From: an uncultured Elusimicrobiales bacterium
GTDB lineage: Bacteria; Elusimicrobiota; Elusimicrobia; Elusimicrobiales; Elusimicrobiaceae
Direction: 5' to 3'
DNA length: 57,262 nt
Assembly (NCBI GenBank): GCA_944325225.1
Contig: CALUZQ010000008.1
Span: 1 to 57,262, forward strand
Below, in pieces: positions 36,301 to 43,837 of the stretch (its first letter is position 1; the number at the start of each line of letters is the position of its first letter). A model generated the notes under the pieces. That model did no database searches, was not told the origin of the DNA, and was given only the letters and a program-made list of their open reading frames with translations. Made by a program: the position numbers and the translations under genes.

Positions 36301-36468
36301 GGCCTGGCGGGTGCGGAAAGCGCGCCGTTGGGCCGCTTGTTCGGTAACGGAAGCAAATTCGTGATCAATCAGCAAAGAATTAAGATGTAAAATCTGATCG
36401 CATTGGCGGACACATTCGCCTAAACTGCCGCTGCCTAAATCAAATGCAAAAATAAGTTTTTCGGTCAT
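33355..36468 (-). CDS. cas9: Cas9, type II-C, 1037 aa
   Basis: RNA-guided DNA endonuclease. RuvC-I lies at the very N-terminus (FAFDLGSGSLG, Asp10), followed by the bridge helix (about 55-80). RuvC-II is EVIFEIVREDF near residue 528. The HNH nuclease is YDIDHIVPQSRGGADSY near 600, with the catalytic His and downstream NKVLTKRSLNIAKSN. RuvC-III is HHALDALVLSLI near 757. About 840-1037 forms the wedge and PAM-interacting part. All catalytic residues appear intact. At 1037 residues it is compact, between the Campylobacter (984) and Neisseria (1082) proteins. An AGAGG site precedes the ATG. The PAM cannot be read from the sequence. Confidence 0.98.
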   Translation of the reverse strand: MTEKLIFAFDLGSGSLGECVRQCDQILHLNSLLIDHEFASVTEQAAQRRAFRTRQAHLAREHWWQQTARQAGLEVLCSSQPSFEAPACQPDPRLLREFAAPGDQTLYTSCLLRIALLQGQPLQSWQIYKAVWSALQHRGYDAQLPWKSEVRLIEEKIKNNEKLTPREEKLLKEFQEEAASSNLYLQEVQQFPEAYQLPCYFEAYRLGLWDYQQPQRFKTSLSAAPQAARNKEGGKTLIAPRKLVEKELRTLLEQAAKQYPGLQGKTDFILYGPAEKPYAPYTNPKQYAAYRGTDWEWQGILAQKTPRFDNRALANCRLIPRFHVCKAQTPLNLQICFLLALKNMRYTKGKNTSCALTCNELASIYHAYLPNLEKYSANVIGVKDWKKEVTQLGGIVNENQKAVPAPSKSGRSRFSRPAMEILQELILSGQNPHDFYHQKTAQLTNTNPLHGLIKEDFAFLLAMPNSWDKIHIPDTREADKKLSPAERKEAISSLLSGITHPVVRHRLFFLWQRMAVLEAKYGTPDEVIFEIVREDFLSPEEKAKLIKFQKTQSALHKKLAKEAGLKNVLKMRLFMDQKGIDLYDTTENRALSATQLDEYDIDHIVPQSRGGADSYANKVLTKRSLNIAKSNRTPYEWLSGDSAVWSAFLSNLKEANLSDRKFELLTSNQAAELEQRRNDLQATAYVEKLAQYIAALHFGWGYNTKNDQRRLFAASGAQTARIRRAFKLDQLLYSAEEFKKALDENSLSEKNRKNKKHHALDALVLSLIRDIKYDEKTHLLQAPAFFTPPFCTKALNQVYPQTVKACKPKLRDTIYGLRERVENGTKYYYLVTRFNSTVSGLQKLEEAKKQVQNIFDPAIRQELQQCLDRPDITPETWQAWLNNWSDNGKKIRKITKIESGPYTEKDIVIKKGRRQIGCFYELGKMKGQFLTNKENHKGQIVYQDQKGKWKVDPVYLWDSLPAKLTEAKQKYGNILFLKSGQLVEIQHDVGKVKKGIYRMCSLNAAGQFKLENIHTQESYHPTLTKIMEIGKLKPFNP

Positions 36469-36745
36469 AGGGGCCTCTGGTCGTTTTTAAAAATTCAGTT
36501 ATATGTCAACGGAAGTCATGCAGGAAAGAAGTATAACTTAGTTTATTATAAAATAAAAAAATAGATAGGAAAACGATATTTTTAGTTATTTTTGATAATA
36601 ATGGCAGGAAGAAGGACCTACCGTGAAAATAGGAGAATTGTACTCTGGAAAGAGCATGACATATTCTCTATTTTGATGTAGCGAACTTTTTCAGAGTTAT
36701 TTGTAAAGTGATAATTTCTCTCTTTTGGATTATAGATAAGTATTT
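36469..36745. other. AT-rich spacer between cas9 and the lipoprotein gene
   Basis: 277 bases without a credible gene. The cas operon promoter must lie here; minus-strand TATAAT near 36545 is the best -10 candidate, and a TTGACA near 36500 lacks a matching -10. Composition is distinctly more AT-rich than the surroundings. Confidence 0.4.
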
Positions 36746-37201
36746 TTAAGGAAGTAATTTGATTGTTGCCGAATCAGTGGAGGATAAAAAACGGATTGCC
36801 TCACGATTAGTTATTTTTCCAATTTGGGTATATTGGTAAGAAGTGGAGAAATCTTCGTAAAAAAAGACCAAGCAGTCATTTCCAAACAACATCACATCTC
36901 CGGCGTGTATTCGTTTGACAGGCCGGGCATTAGTGGGCAGTTGAATAGGGAGAGTGCCGTATTTTTCGTTTGCATTTAGATCGTGCAAGGAAAGCGCAAG
37001 CGGTAGATTTTCCACCAGTGCGTTGGCTGAAAGATTATCTGCTAATATAATAGAGAAAGTTTTTCCGTTTAACAAGATTTTCATTTGTTTTATTTCCTGG
37101 GCAGGCGTTGAAGAAGCAAAATTATTTGCCGCCTTAGATGAATCACAGGCGGCAAATAAAAGGCATGCCACACTTATTATACTGAAACAGAGTGTTTTCA
37201 T
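36746..37201 (-). CDS. Lipoprotein with cyclophilin-like domain
   Basis: 151 residues. Signal peptide MKTLCFSIISVACLLFAAC with the lipobox Cys near residue 19, then a Ser/Ala linker. From about residue 40 (MKILLNGKTFSIILADNLSANALVENLP) to the end it matches the cyclophilin-like fold family (DUF369-type): SLHDLNANEKYGTLP, HAGDVMLFGNDCLVFFYEDF, YTQIGKI. Such proteins in gut bacteria usually lack the catalytic residues of true peptidyl-prolyl isomerases. Its ATG overlaps the stop of the upstream hydrolase by 4 bases, so it is the second gene of a coupled pair. Membrane-anchored; function unknown. Confidence 0.75.
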   Translation of the reverse strand: MKTLCFSIISVACLLFAACDSSKAANNFASSTPAQEIKQMKILLNGKTFSIILADNLSANALVENLPLALSLHDLNANEKYGTLPIQLPTNARPVKRIHAGDVMLFGNDCLVFFYEDFSTSYQYTQIGKITNREAIRFLSSTDSATIKLLP

Positions 37202-38223
37202 TTGGATAAATTTTCTTGATAAAAAGAAACAATTTTATCAAATGGTATTTTTTGCAAATTGTCGTATAAATCCACATGTGAAGCATCGGGAACAATTAAT
37301 AATTCTTTGTTATCTCCCCTTAATTTCTTAAAAGCATCCTCGCTAAAATAACGGCTATGGGCTTTTTCTCCGTGGATTACTAATACTGCCGAACGAATTT
37401 CCGGGGTGTAAGCCAAAATGGGTAAGTTCATTAGCGATAAGGAAGATGTCATATTCCAGTTTCCGTTTGAGTTGATGGAACGCTTGTGGAATCCACGCGG
37501 GGTTTTATAATAGTCCCAATAGTCTTGAACAAATTTAGGTTCTTGTCCGGTCAGTTTATCGGGAAGTCCGGGTTGAGGCGCATAGGTGCCAGCTTGGAAA
37601 TCTTTGGAGCGTTGTTCATTTAATTTTTCGCGTAAAGCGTAGCGGGCATTGGCATCCATAGAATCAAAGTACCCATTGGCCGAAACGCGCGTCATATCAT
37701 ACATAGTAGCGGTTACGGTAGCTTTGATGCGGGAGTCCATAGCCGCCGCATTTAAAGCAAATCCACCAAACCCACAGATTCCCAATATGCCAATCTGGTT
37801 GGGATCTATATTTTTATGAATACTTAAAAAGTCAACAGCCGCACTAAAGTCCTCTGTATTGATATCCGGCGATGCTACATGGCGAGGTGAACCTTTGCTT
37901 TCTCCAGTATAAGAAGGATCAAACGCCAGTGTGATAAAGCCGCGTTCCGCCAGCGTTTGGGCGTAAAGCCCAGATGCCTGTTCTTTAACAGCGCCAAATG
38001 GGCCGGAAATAGCTATAGCGGGTAATTTTTCTACCCTTTTGATGGTTCTCGGAATGTAGAGATCTCCCGTTAATTCAATGCCAAAGCGGTTATGAAAGGT
38101 TATTTTTTTGACATTTACTTTATCGCTTTGTGGAAAAGTTTTATCCCATTTTTTTGCTTCCAACATATTTATCCCTCCTACGACAAATAGCCCGGTTAGA
38201 AAAGCAGTTAAAATATATTTCAT
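37198..38223 (-). CDS. Secreted alpha/beta hydrolase with Cys nucleophile motif
   Basis: 341 residues, N-terminal signal or anchor helix (MKYILTAFLTGLFVVGGINML). An alpha/beta-hydrolase domain follows: the oxyanion region AIAISGPFGAVKEQ, the acidic LAFDPSYTGES, and a nucleophile elbow GICGFGGFALNAAA in which the usual Ser is Cys (as in dienelactone-hydrolase-like enzymes). The late catalytic Asp and His fit VIHGEKAHSRYFSEDAF and VPDASHVDLYD. I know similar proteins from gut Bacteroidota next to cyclophilin-like genes, so the pair may have been acquired together (from memory). A GGAGG site lies 7 bases before the ATG. The substrate is unknown; an ester or lactone is likely. Confidence 0.8.
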   Translation of the reverse strand: MKYILTAFLTGLFVVGGINMLEAKKWDKTFPQSDKVNVKKITFHNRFGIELTGDLYIPRTIKRVEKLPAIAISGPFGAVKEQASGLYAQTLAERGFITLAFDPSYTGESKGSPRHVASPDINTEDFSAAVDFLSIHKNIDPNQIGILGICGFGGFALNAAAMDSRIKATVTATMYDMTRVSANGYFDSMDANARYALREKLNEQRSKDFQAGTYAPQPGLPDKLTGQEPKFVQDYWDYYKTPRGFHKRSINSNGNWNMTSSLSLMNLPILAYTPEIRSAVLVIHGEKAHSRYFSEDAFKKLRGDNKELLIVPDASHVDLYDNLQKIPFDKIVSFYQENLSK

Positions 38224-38394
38224 ATTTCCCCTCCTTATCGGGTAATACTTTATTATAAACGCTGGAGTTAACTCTAAGTCAAGTTTTTATATTAGTATCC
38301 TAAAAATAAAAATATGATATATTTCCTAGATATTTCGGCTTTCTATCTATTTTTAAGCGTTTTTTAGTGATGTTTTTGGGTATAAAAAGACAAA

Positions 38395-38425
38395 AGATCC
38401 CTCTTTCTAGAAAGAGGGATCTTCA
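38395..38425 (-). terminator. Palindromic terminator
   Basis: AGATCCCTCTTTCT / AGAAAGAGGGATCT, a perfect 14-bp inverted repeat followed on the minus strand by TTTTGT. It lies between tRNA-Ser and the hydrolase promoter region. Confidence 0.75.
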
Positions 38426-38470
38426 CTAAATACAAAGCGGAGCTTTTGGCTGCCGCTCCACTCCCCTATA

Positions 38471-38500
38471 ATTTAAAACCCCGCCTAAAAGCGGGGGTTT
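38471..38500 (-). terminator. Terminator after tRNA-Ser
   Basis: Minus strand TTAAACCCCCGC / GCGGGGTTTTAA stem just beyond the tRNA 3' end. Confidence 0.75.
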
Positions 38501-38508
38501 AAATTCTA

Positions 38509-38599
38509 CGGAGAGGGAGGGATTCGAACCCTCGATACGGGAATTAACCCGTATAACGGTTTAGCAAACCGCCGCTTTCGGCCTCTCAGCCACCTCTCC
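38509..38599 (-). tRNA. tRNA-Ser (anticodon GCU)
   Basis: 91 bases. Acceptor GGAGAGG pairs with CCTCTCC and is followed by discriminator G. The anticodon arm is CGGTTTGCTAAACCG with anticodon GCU, reading AGC/AGU. A long variable arm (ATACGGG...CCCGTAT) marks a class II tRNA, and the T arm is GAGGGTTCGAATCCCTC. CCA is not encoded. Confidence 0.97.
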
Positions 38600-38714
38600 A
38601 AAATTTTGTTCGCCGGGTTTATTACCGACGGCTTATATATTATAACAAAATTTAAAACGGTTGTCCGTTTTTCTGCGTTTGGTGTTTTTATCGGCTGGAC
38701 CTATGCAAATTGAG

Positions 38715-39671
38715 TTAAAAACTTTTTTTCAACCCTTCGGTCAACGGTGTAAATTTTTGTCCAGTCAATTTCTGCCATTTTTTGCCAGAACAAATCCAGT
38801 GTCCGGAAATAGTGGCCTCGGTTACCTTGTCGTAATTTAAGGCCGGCTGGGAGCCGCTTATACGGGCGGCCGCTTCGTACAGCCACGCCGCTCCGCGCAG
38901 CAACCATTTGGGGGCCTGCGGCATAAACGGTTTATGGCAGTTCATCGCACGGGCCATTTCAGTAATAAAATAATCCCAGGAATAGATTTGATCTTCCGTT
39001 ACAAAGAAAGTTTGCCGGTCCGTATCCGGGCGGGAAAATGCCAGCCAAAGGGCTTGCACCAGGTCGTCCACATGCACAAAACTAAAGTATCCGTTGCCCG
39101 AAGTATTGACCATCAGCCCCCGGCGTACCCACAAAGCAATTTTAGATACCCCGGAATCGTTTTTTCCATATACAATAGGTGGGCGGATAATCGTCCATTT
39201 CACGCCGGGCCGAAGCGTGTGCACGGCTTGTTCTCCCCCCCATTTGGTAATGCCGTAATCGGAAACGGGCTGAGGCGTCATATCCTCGGTGCGGGGGTGC
39301 TCTTTATCGGGTGCAAAACCGCTGGCGGCTAAGCTGGAAACATGCACAAAAGTTTTAATATCCGGCATTTGGTTAACCGCTTCTGCCAGGTTGCGGGTAG
39401 CGGTTACATTGGCTTTTTCAAAATCGGCGCGGCTGAAGCCGAAAATAGCCGCCGCTAAGTGAAAAACACCCACGCACCCTTGCAAGGCGTTTTTTAAGGA
39501 TTCTACATCCGAGTAATCGGCTTGCAGAAGCGTAACGGACGGATTCGCCGGCTGTTGTTTGGGTTTGCGCCGCGTAAGAATGCGCACATTAAAACCTTCC
39601 TGCAGCAGTTTGTCGGTCAATGCTCGGCCAATAAATCCGTTTCCGCCGGTAATAAGCAGGGTGTTTTTCAT
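38715..39671 (-). CDS. NAD-dependent epimerase/dehydratase (extended SDR)
   Basis: 318 residues, cytoplasmic. NAD-binding ITGGNGFIGRALTDKL at the N-terminus, DYSDVESLKNALQGCVGVFHLAAA, and the catalytic YGITKWGGE (Tyr-x3-Lys). The C-terminal half includes NTSGNGYFSFVHVDDLVQALWLA. It resembles nucleoside-sugar epimerases or dihydroflavonol-reductase-like SDRs; the substrate is unknown. It is the last gene of the envelope operon, 3 bases after the preceding membrane protein, with a GGAG ribosome site. No glycosyl-transferase neighbours help to narrow the role. Confidence 0.85.
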   Translation of the reverse strand: MKNTLLITGGNGFIGRALTDKLLQEGFNVRILTRRKPKQQPANPSVTLLQADYSDVESLKNALQGCVGVFHLAAAIFGFSRADFEKANVTATRNLAEAVNQMPDIKTFVHVSSLAASGFAPDKEHPRTEDMTPQPVSDYGITKWGGEQAVHTLRPGVKWTIIRPPIVYGKNDSGVSKIALWVRRGLMVNTSGNGYFSFVHVDDLVQALWLAFSRPDTDRQTFFVTEDQIYSWDYFITEMARAMNCHKPFMPQAPKWLLRGAAWLYEAAARISGSQPALNYDKVTEATISGHWICSGKKWQKLTGQKFTPLTEGLKKSF

Positions 39672-39674
39672 ACA

Positions 39675-40163
39675 TTACTCCACATGAATATCAATAGATT
39701 CAATTAATTCTTCCGTCGTTTCGGATACTTTCTTTTTGATTCCTTTTTTTACTTTGTCGCCGTCTAATTCCTGGTTGATGAAATTCTCTTTTCGGGTTGC
39801 GTTTCGGCGGATGAAATCAAAATTAAAAGTAAATCGCTTTAAGCCCCGTTCTATATCTTTTTTGGTGGGAATTTCCCCGTATTTGATTTTGTTGATAGGG
39901 GTTACTTTATCTTCTTGCGGAAAGTACCACAAAAGCGAATACATAATTGCGCACAAGAGTACAAAGGTAATGAGCTTATTGAAAGTTTCCAGCCGGTAAA
40001 TGCCAAACAGGTTGGAAATGACAGACAGCACCATAATCACCCCGGTCCACATGGCGAGCACGACTCCGATAAAAGTCCAGCCGGCCGCGCCAAAATCCGG
40101 ATAAAGCACCATGACCGTAAAACAACATAAAATGAGTAATGCAAAACGCTGCCATCCGTTCAT
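39675..40163 (-). CDS. Small inner-membrane protein of unknown function
   Basis: 162 residues, not a family I recognise. Three hydrophobic segments lie in the first 85 residues (ALLILCCFTVMVLY, WTFIGVVLAMWTGVIMVLSVI, ITFVLLCAIMYSLLWYF). A charged tail of about 75 residues follows, rich in Lys and Glu (GIKKKVSETTEELIESIDI). It sits 1 base downstream of the TonB/TolA-like gene and 3 bases upstream of the epimerase, firmly inside the envelope operon. This suggests a part in Tol or envelope function. Confidence 0.6.
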   Translation of the reverse strand: MNGWQRFALLILCCFTVMVLYPDFGAAGWTFIGVVLAMWTGVIMVLSVISNLFGIYRLETFNKLITFVLLCAIMYSLLWYFPQEDKVTPINKIKYGEIPTKKDIERGLKRFTFNFDFIRRNATRKENFINQELDGDKVKKGIKKKVSETTEELIESIDIHVE

Positions 40164-40164
40164 T

Positions 40165-40884
40165 TTATTTCTCCTGGCGAAACTCTACACTGACGGTGAG
40201 TTCGTCTTTTTCGTAATACATAGGCAGCGGCGCAAACGGGCCGGCGTTGATGACTGCGGAAGTGGCGGCAAAATCAAAATTTTCATCTCCGGATTTACGG
40301 GCTACCTGTAAATCTTTTATTTTTCCGTCGCGGGCGATGGCAAAAGATACCAGCGCCGAAAGTTCCGTTCCGACGGGGCGTCTTTTTTCCCACTCAATCC
40401 ACAGCGAATTGCGTACCTGGGTGATATACCACGGATACGGGAAATTGGCAAAATCGGTTTGGATATTTCCGCCGGCAAATTCGCCTTCTTTGGAAGCACT
40501 GGCGGAGCCGCCTTTTCCGTTGGCGTTGGAGTCGGCGTCGTCCAGCACGCTGGGCGCCGCCAGCTGGGCCGGTTTGGCCGGTGCTTTTTTCGTTTGTTTT
40601 TTAGCAGAAATTTCGGATTTAGAAGCATACGCCTTTTTATTGGATTTGGATTCCGGTTTAGCGACGGTTGCATCTTTGGCCGGGGCCGGCGCCTGTACGG
40701 CGGCTTTGGGTGCCGCAATGGGAGCCGCCGCTTCCTGGCCGGTGGTGGCGACTACTTTACCCGTTCCGATAAAGTCAATAGTATATGTGGCGGCGGCCTT
40801 CTTGGCTGACGGCGCCAACAAAAGGAGTAAGAAAAGTGCGGCCAAAATATGCAGGCCGCCGGAAAGGGCCAGGTAACGATTCAT
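40165..40884 (-). CDS. TonB/TolA-like periplasm-spanning protein
   Basis: 239 residues. One N-terminal membrane helix (LSGGLHILAALFLLLLLAP), then a Lys/Ala/Pro-rich rod of about 110 residues, then a globular C-terminal domain (YPWYITQVRNSLWIEWEKRRP, ALVSFAIARDGKIKDLQVARKSG, FAPLPMYYEKDELTVSVEF) of the TonB/TolA C-terminal fold. With the ExbB/TolQ and ExbD/TolR homologues directly upstream it forms a proton-driven energy-transduction complex. The order TolQ-TolR-TolA in an operon with a LolA-like protein and cell-division FtsK favours a Tol (envelope constriction) role over nutrient uptake, but TolB and Pal are not in the window. Overlaps the tolR start region by one base. Confidence 0.82.
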   Translation of the reverse strand: MNRYLALSGGLHILAALFLLLLLAPSAKKAAATYTIDFIGTGKVVATTGQEAAAPIAAPKAAVQAPAPAKDATVAKPESKSNKKAYASKSEISAKKQTKKAPAKPAQLAAPSVLDDADSNANGKGGSASASKEGEFAGGNIQTDFANFPYPWYITQVRNSLWIEWEKRRPVGTELSALVSFAIARDGKIKDLQVARKSGDENFDFAATSAVINAGPFAPLPMYYEKDELTVSVEFRQEK

Positions 40885-41288
40885 CAGTTTTTAGAAAGCA
40901 CTCCAATTCCCAGTTTGGCCGCGCCGAGTTTTTTAGCCACATCAAACACATCTACCACTTGCTGTATCGGCACTTCTTTATCCGCCTGTACGAGAATGGT
41001 TTTTTTGCTTGCTTTTCCCATGCGTAAAATTAATTCGCGCTCCAAATTTTTAAGCGCTATCTTTTTATTCATGACGGAGATGGTGCCGTTTTTCTGCACC
41101 TCAATCCGAATTACATCGTCCTCCGCCTGAGTATTGATGGCGTTGGATTTAGGCAAATCTACCGTCAGCTGCATTTGTACCAAAAGCGGGCTCATCACCA
41201 TAAAAATAATGAGCAGAATCAGTGTGATATCAATAAACGGCACCATATTGATTTCCGCCATAACGGTTCGCTTTTTATGCGTATTCAT
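40884..41288 (-). CDS. TolR/ExbD proton-channel subunit
   Basis: 134 residues, one membrane helix near the N-terminus. The helix has the essential Asp: MVPFIDITLILLIIFMVMSP. The periplasmic domain follows (VDLPKSNAINTQAEDDVIRIEVQK, KKTILVQADKEVPIQQVVDVFDVAKKLG), as usual for ExbD/TolR. With TolQ/ExbB it forms the channel that powers the TonB/TolA-like protein. Stop and start with the next gene share one base, so translation is coupled. Confidence 0.93.
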   Translation of the reverse strand: MNTHKKRTVMAEINMVPFIDITLILLIIFMVMSPLLVQMQLTVDLPKSNAINTQAEDDVIRIEVQKNGTISVMNKKIALKNLERELILRMGKASKKTILVQADKEVPIQQVVDVFDVAKKLGAAKLGIGVLSKN

Positions 41289-41290
41289 AA

Positions 41291-41947
41291 TTAAAACTCG
41301 CCGGATTCTTCCTCATTTTGGCGGTAGATAATTTCATCAGCCGCATTTTCCAATTCTTTGGCAAAATAGTTGGTTTTGGAAAGGAAATAGTTGTAGGCAA
41401 TTACTGCCGGAATAGCCACAAACAATCCGGCCGCCGTGTTGATAAGCGCTTCGGCGATGCCTGCCGCCACAACCGAGGCCCCCGCTCCGGCAGCCGAAGT
41501 AGAAGCTAAATCTTTAAATGCGTGCATAACCCCAATGACCGTACCAAAAAGCCCGATAAACGGGGTAATGCTTCCCAGGGTGCCCAGCACCGTCAGCCGG
41601 CGCTGCAGTTTGGAAATTTCCCAGTCAATCACCGAATCGGCGATTTTTTCAAGTTCCGCCGGGGTGCGGTGCCGTTCCTGCACCAGCCGTAAAATCAAGG
41701 CCGCGGCGGGTGTATTTTTTACGATATCTTTGCGGCAGGCGTCTTCTACTTTTTGGTAATTCTCCGAGCGAATCGGGTGGCGGCAATAAGCCATTAATTT
41801 GCGTGAAAGCGAAATAGAAGAACGCAGTTTAAAAAAGCGTTCCAGAATGACAGAAATGGAATAAACCGATAACAAAAGCAACAAAATTAATACCGGTCCG
41901 CCGGCGGCTAAAAGCTCCCGGACATTGGTCATATTGGAAAAGTCCAT
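41291..41947 (-). CDS. TolQ/ExbB proton-channel subunit
   Basis: 218 residues with three membrane helices: VLILLLLLSVYSISVILERF near the N-terminus, and the paired helices TVLGTLGSITPFIGLFGTVIGVMHAF and GIAEALINTAAGLFVAIPAVIAYNYF. These contain the family Thr and Gly residues lining the proton path. A cytoplasmic helical loop lies between helices 1 and 2. It is followed 2 bases later by tolR. It begins 20 bases after pgpA in the same direction. Confidence 0.94.
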   Translation of the reverse strand: MDFSNMTNVRELLAAGGPVLILLLLLSVYSISVILERFFKLRSSISLSRKLMAYCRHPIRSENYQKVEDACRKDIVKNTPAAALILRLVQERHRTPAELEKIADSVIDWEISKLQRRLTVLGTLGSITPFIGLFGTVIGVMHAFKDLASTSAAGAGASVVAAGIAEALINTAAGLFVAIPAVIAYNYFLSKTNYFAKELENAADEIIYRQNEEESGEF

Positions 41948-41967
41948 AGTTTCTAATCTCCTTAGGG

Positions 41968-42450
41968 TTATCCCCTTACAAACAATATAATAAAAAGCTG
42001 CAGCAAAATGTTGGACATCAGTCCGCCGGCGACATCATCAAACACCACACCGAAAGCGTTTTCCATGCGGTCAAAAGTTTTAACCAGCCAGGGTTTTAAG
42101 GTGTCAAAGGTCCGAAACAGCACAAATGCCGCCAACAAATACGGCCACTGCCGGGGCAGAAACGCCATAGCCGTTATATAGCCGGCCATTTCGTCAATGA
42201 TAATTTTTGGGTTATCATGCCCCGTATATCCCTTAAATTGTACTTTTTTACAGATGATTACGGCAAATACCCAAAATGCCAGCATGGCAATTAAATAGAG
42301 CATCGGGTCTTTGGGAAACAGCAAGACCAGCGGTATCCCCCACAAAGTGCCCAAAAAGCCCGCTCCGGTATTTTTTTTGTACTTGAATACCAGGGGCGGC
42401 AAATAGCTGACAAACAACCCTGTCGCCAACGCCCGGATGATTATTTGCAT
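41968..42450 (-). CDS. pgpA: Phosphatidylglycerophosphatase A
   Basis: 160 residues, four membrane helices. The PgpA signature is at the centre: YTGHDNPKIIIDEMAGYITAMAFLP (D and E residues), then FRTFDTLKPWLVKTFDRMENAFGVVFDDVAGG. It removes phosphate from phosphatidylglycerophosphate to give phosphatidylglycerol. The gene overlaps the end of pgsA, the enzyme making its substrate, by 10 bases. So two consecutive steps of phosphatidylglycerol synthesis are coupled. Confidence 0.93.
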   Translation of the reverse strand: MQIIIRALATGLFVSYLPPLVFKYKKNTGAGFLGTLWGIPLVLLFPKDPMLYLIAMLAFWVFAVIICKKVQFKGYTGHDNPKIIIDEMAGYITAMAFLPRQWPYLLAAFVLFRTFDTLKPWLVKTFDRMENAFGVVFDDVAGGLMSNILLQLFIILFVRG

Positions 42451-43061
42451 ACGGGCAAACTCCAGGATTTTTTAAGCAAATCCCAGTTATTTTTTAAATA
42501 CGAAATGGCGCTGATCCAGGTAATTACTGCCGCAATAGCGGTAATGGCATACGGCACTTTATGCAGGGTGATGAAAAGAATCATGCACACACTTTTAGCG
42601 CTTCCCGTTAAAATATGGGCCAGGTGATAGACATCCAGCACAAAGAAAATCGTGCCTACGGCCGCCATTTGAATTACGGTTTTGAATTTGCCCCAGCGTT
42701 CGGCGGCCATCACTTTGCCTTCCAAGGCGGCAATTACGCGCAGGGTGGAAATCATCAGTTCGCGCAGCAGAATAAAGAATACCGCCCAAATGGGGATATC
42801 CAGCTCTTTAATGCCCACAAACGCAAAGAAAGCGGCCGCTACCAGGATTTTATCTACAAACGGGTCCACAATCGCGCCAAACGGGGTAATGGTGTTGGTT
42901 TCGCGGGCGATTTTACCGTCCACCCAGTCGGTGCTGGCGGCCAGAATAAAAATGAGCGTGGCGACCAGGCGCGCCCAGCCGTAAGGCATTAAAATAAATA
43001 AAAACATTACGATAGACAGCGCAGCGCGCGTAAGCGTAATTTTATTGGCTAGCGTCATCAT
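42441..43061 (-). CDS. pgsA: CDP-diacylglycerol-glycerol-3-phosphate 3-phosphatidyltransferase
   Basis: 206 residues, about five to six membrane helices. The CDP-alcohol phosphotransferase motif DG-x2-AR-x8-G-x3-D-x3-D is intact in TDWVDGKIARETNTITPFGAIVDPFVDK (split here only for naming). It makes phosphatidylglycerophosphate from CDP-diacylglycerol and glycerol 3-phosphate. The start overlaps the lolA-like stop by 4 bases. Confidence 0.95.
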   Translation of the reverse strand: MMTLANKITLTRAALSIVMFLFILMPYGWARLVATLIFILAASTDWVDGKIARETNTITPFGAIVDPFVDKILVAAAFFAFVGIKELDIPIWAVFFILLRELMISTLRVIAALEGKVMAAERWGKFKTVIQMAAVGTIFFVLDVYHLAHILTGSAKSVCMILFITLHKVPYAITAIAAVITWISAISYLKNNWDLLKKSWSLPVCK

Positions 43062-43837
43062 TGATTAAATCCTCCAAAAATAGCTGTTGGGAGCGGCTGG
43101 TTTTTGCGGGTGTTTGTTAAGTTGGCCCGGGTAACCATCAGTTCCGAATGAATGGCAATCGTCTGCGGGAAAAAATCCTGTTTGGAGAGGGTCAAATAAA
43201 GGGTATATTCTTCCCCCTCTTTGGGCGTCAGCACCAGCAGGGCGGTTTGAGCGTCCTGCTTTTCTACTTTGGCGGAATGTTTATCCACCAAGCCGGTATA
43301 ATTGCCAAAATCAAATAAGGCCTGGTTGGGCTGGCCTTGTTGCCAATCGGCCCAGGAAAGGGTGGTAATGTGCTGGTTGTTTTCGTCCAGAATTACGATA
43401 TCTTTTTTATCGGTAATAGCGGTTTGTTCCAAATCGCCCGATGGGCTGAGCGTATCCAGCCGCAGGCGGTTTTGGTCGCGGTCGTAAAACAGTTTTCCTT
43501 TGGAACGGCTGACTTCCACCCCATCGTAAGATGTATGTTGAATAAAATCCGTTTCCAGCAAAGCCAGTTTTTTATCCCATTTCTTTAAATTTTCCGTCAG
43601 TTCCTGGGCCGTCATTTCCGGAACCGGTGCCGGCTGCGGTTTTGGGGCAGCCGGGGGCTGAGCCGGTTCCTCTTTGGGCTCAGCTTGGGGTGCCGCCGGG
43701 GCGGGTTGCTGGACGGTTGGGACCGGTTGCGCCGGAGCGGCCGGCTGGGGCTGCGGGGGTTGAGAATCCGAACACGCCGAAAACAACAGGGCCGCGCATA
43801 CGGCGGAAATGAGCAGCTTATTTATACACGGTTTCAT
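43058..43837 (-). CDS. LolA-like outer-membrane lipoprotein carrier, itself a lipoprotein
   Basis: 259 residues. Signal peptide with lipobox (LLISAVCAALLFSAC, Cys near residue 22), then about 50 residues rich in Pro, Ala and Gln, then a LolA/LppX-type domain: LTENLKKWDKKLALLETDFIQHTSYDGVEVSRSKGKLFYDRDQNRLRLD-like blocks and EYTLYLTLSKQDFFPQTIAI. LolA ferries lipoproteins across the periplasm and is normally a free, soluble protein. A lipid anchor plus a proline-rich tether is atypical and would hold the carrier at a membrane. It overlaps ftsK by 20 bases, matching the common ftsK-lolA order. Confidence 0.8.
   Translation of the reverse strand: MKPCINKLLISAVCAALLFSACSDSQPPQPQPAAPAQPVPTVQQPAPAAPQAEPKEEPAQPPAAPKPQPAPVPEMTAQELTENLKKWDKKLALLETDFIQHTSYDGVEVSRSKGKLFYDRDQNRLRLDTLSPSGDLEQTAITDKKDIVILDENNQHITTLSWADWQQGQPNQALFDFGNYTGLVDKHSAKVEKQDAQTALLVLTPKEGEEYTLYLTLSKQDFFPQTIAIHSELMVTRANLTNTRKNQPLPTAIFGGFNQ

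Noticed and set aside
36500..36512. TTGACA upstream of cas9 as its -35 box
   Set aside because: No acceptable -10 lies 16-19 bases downstream of it on the minus strand.
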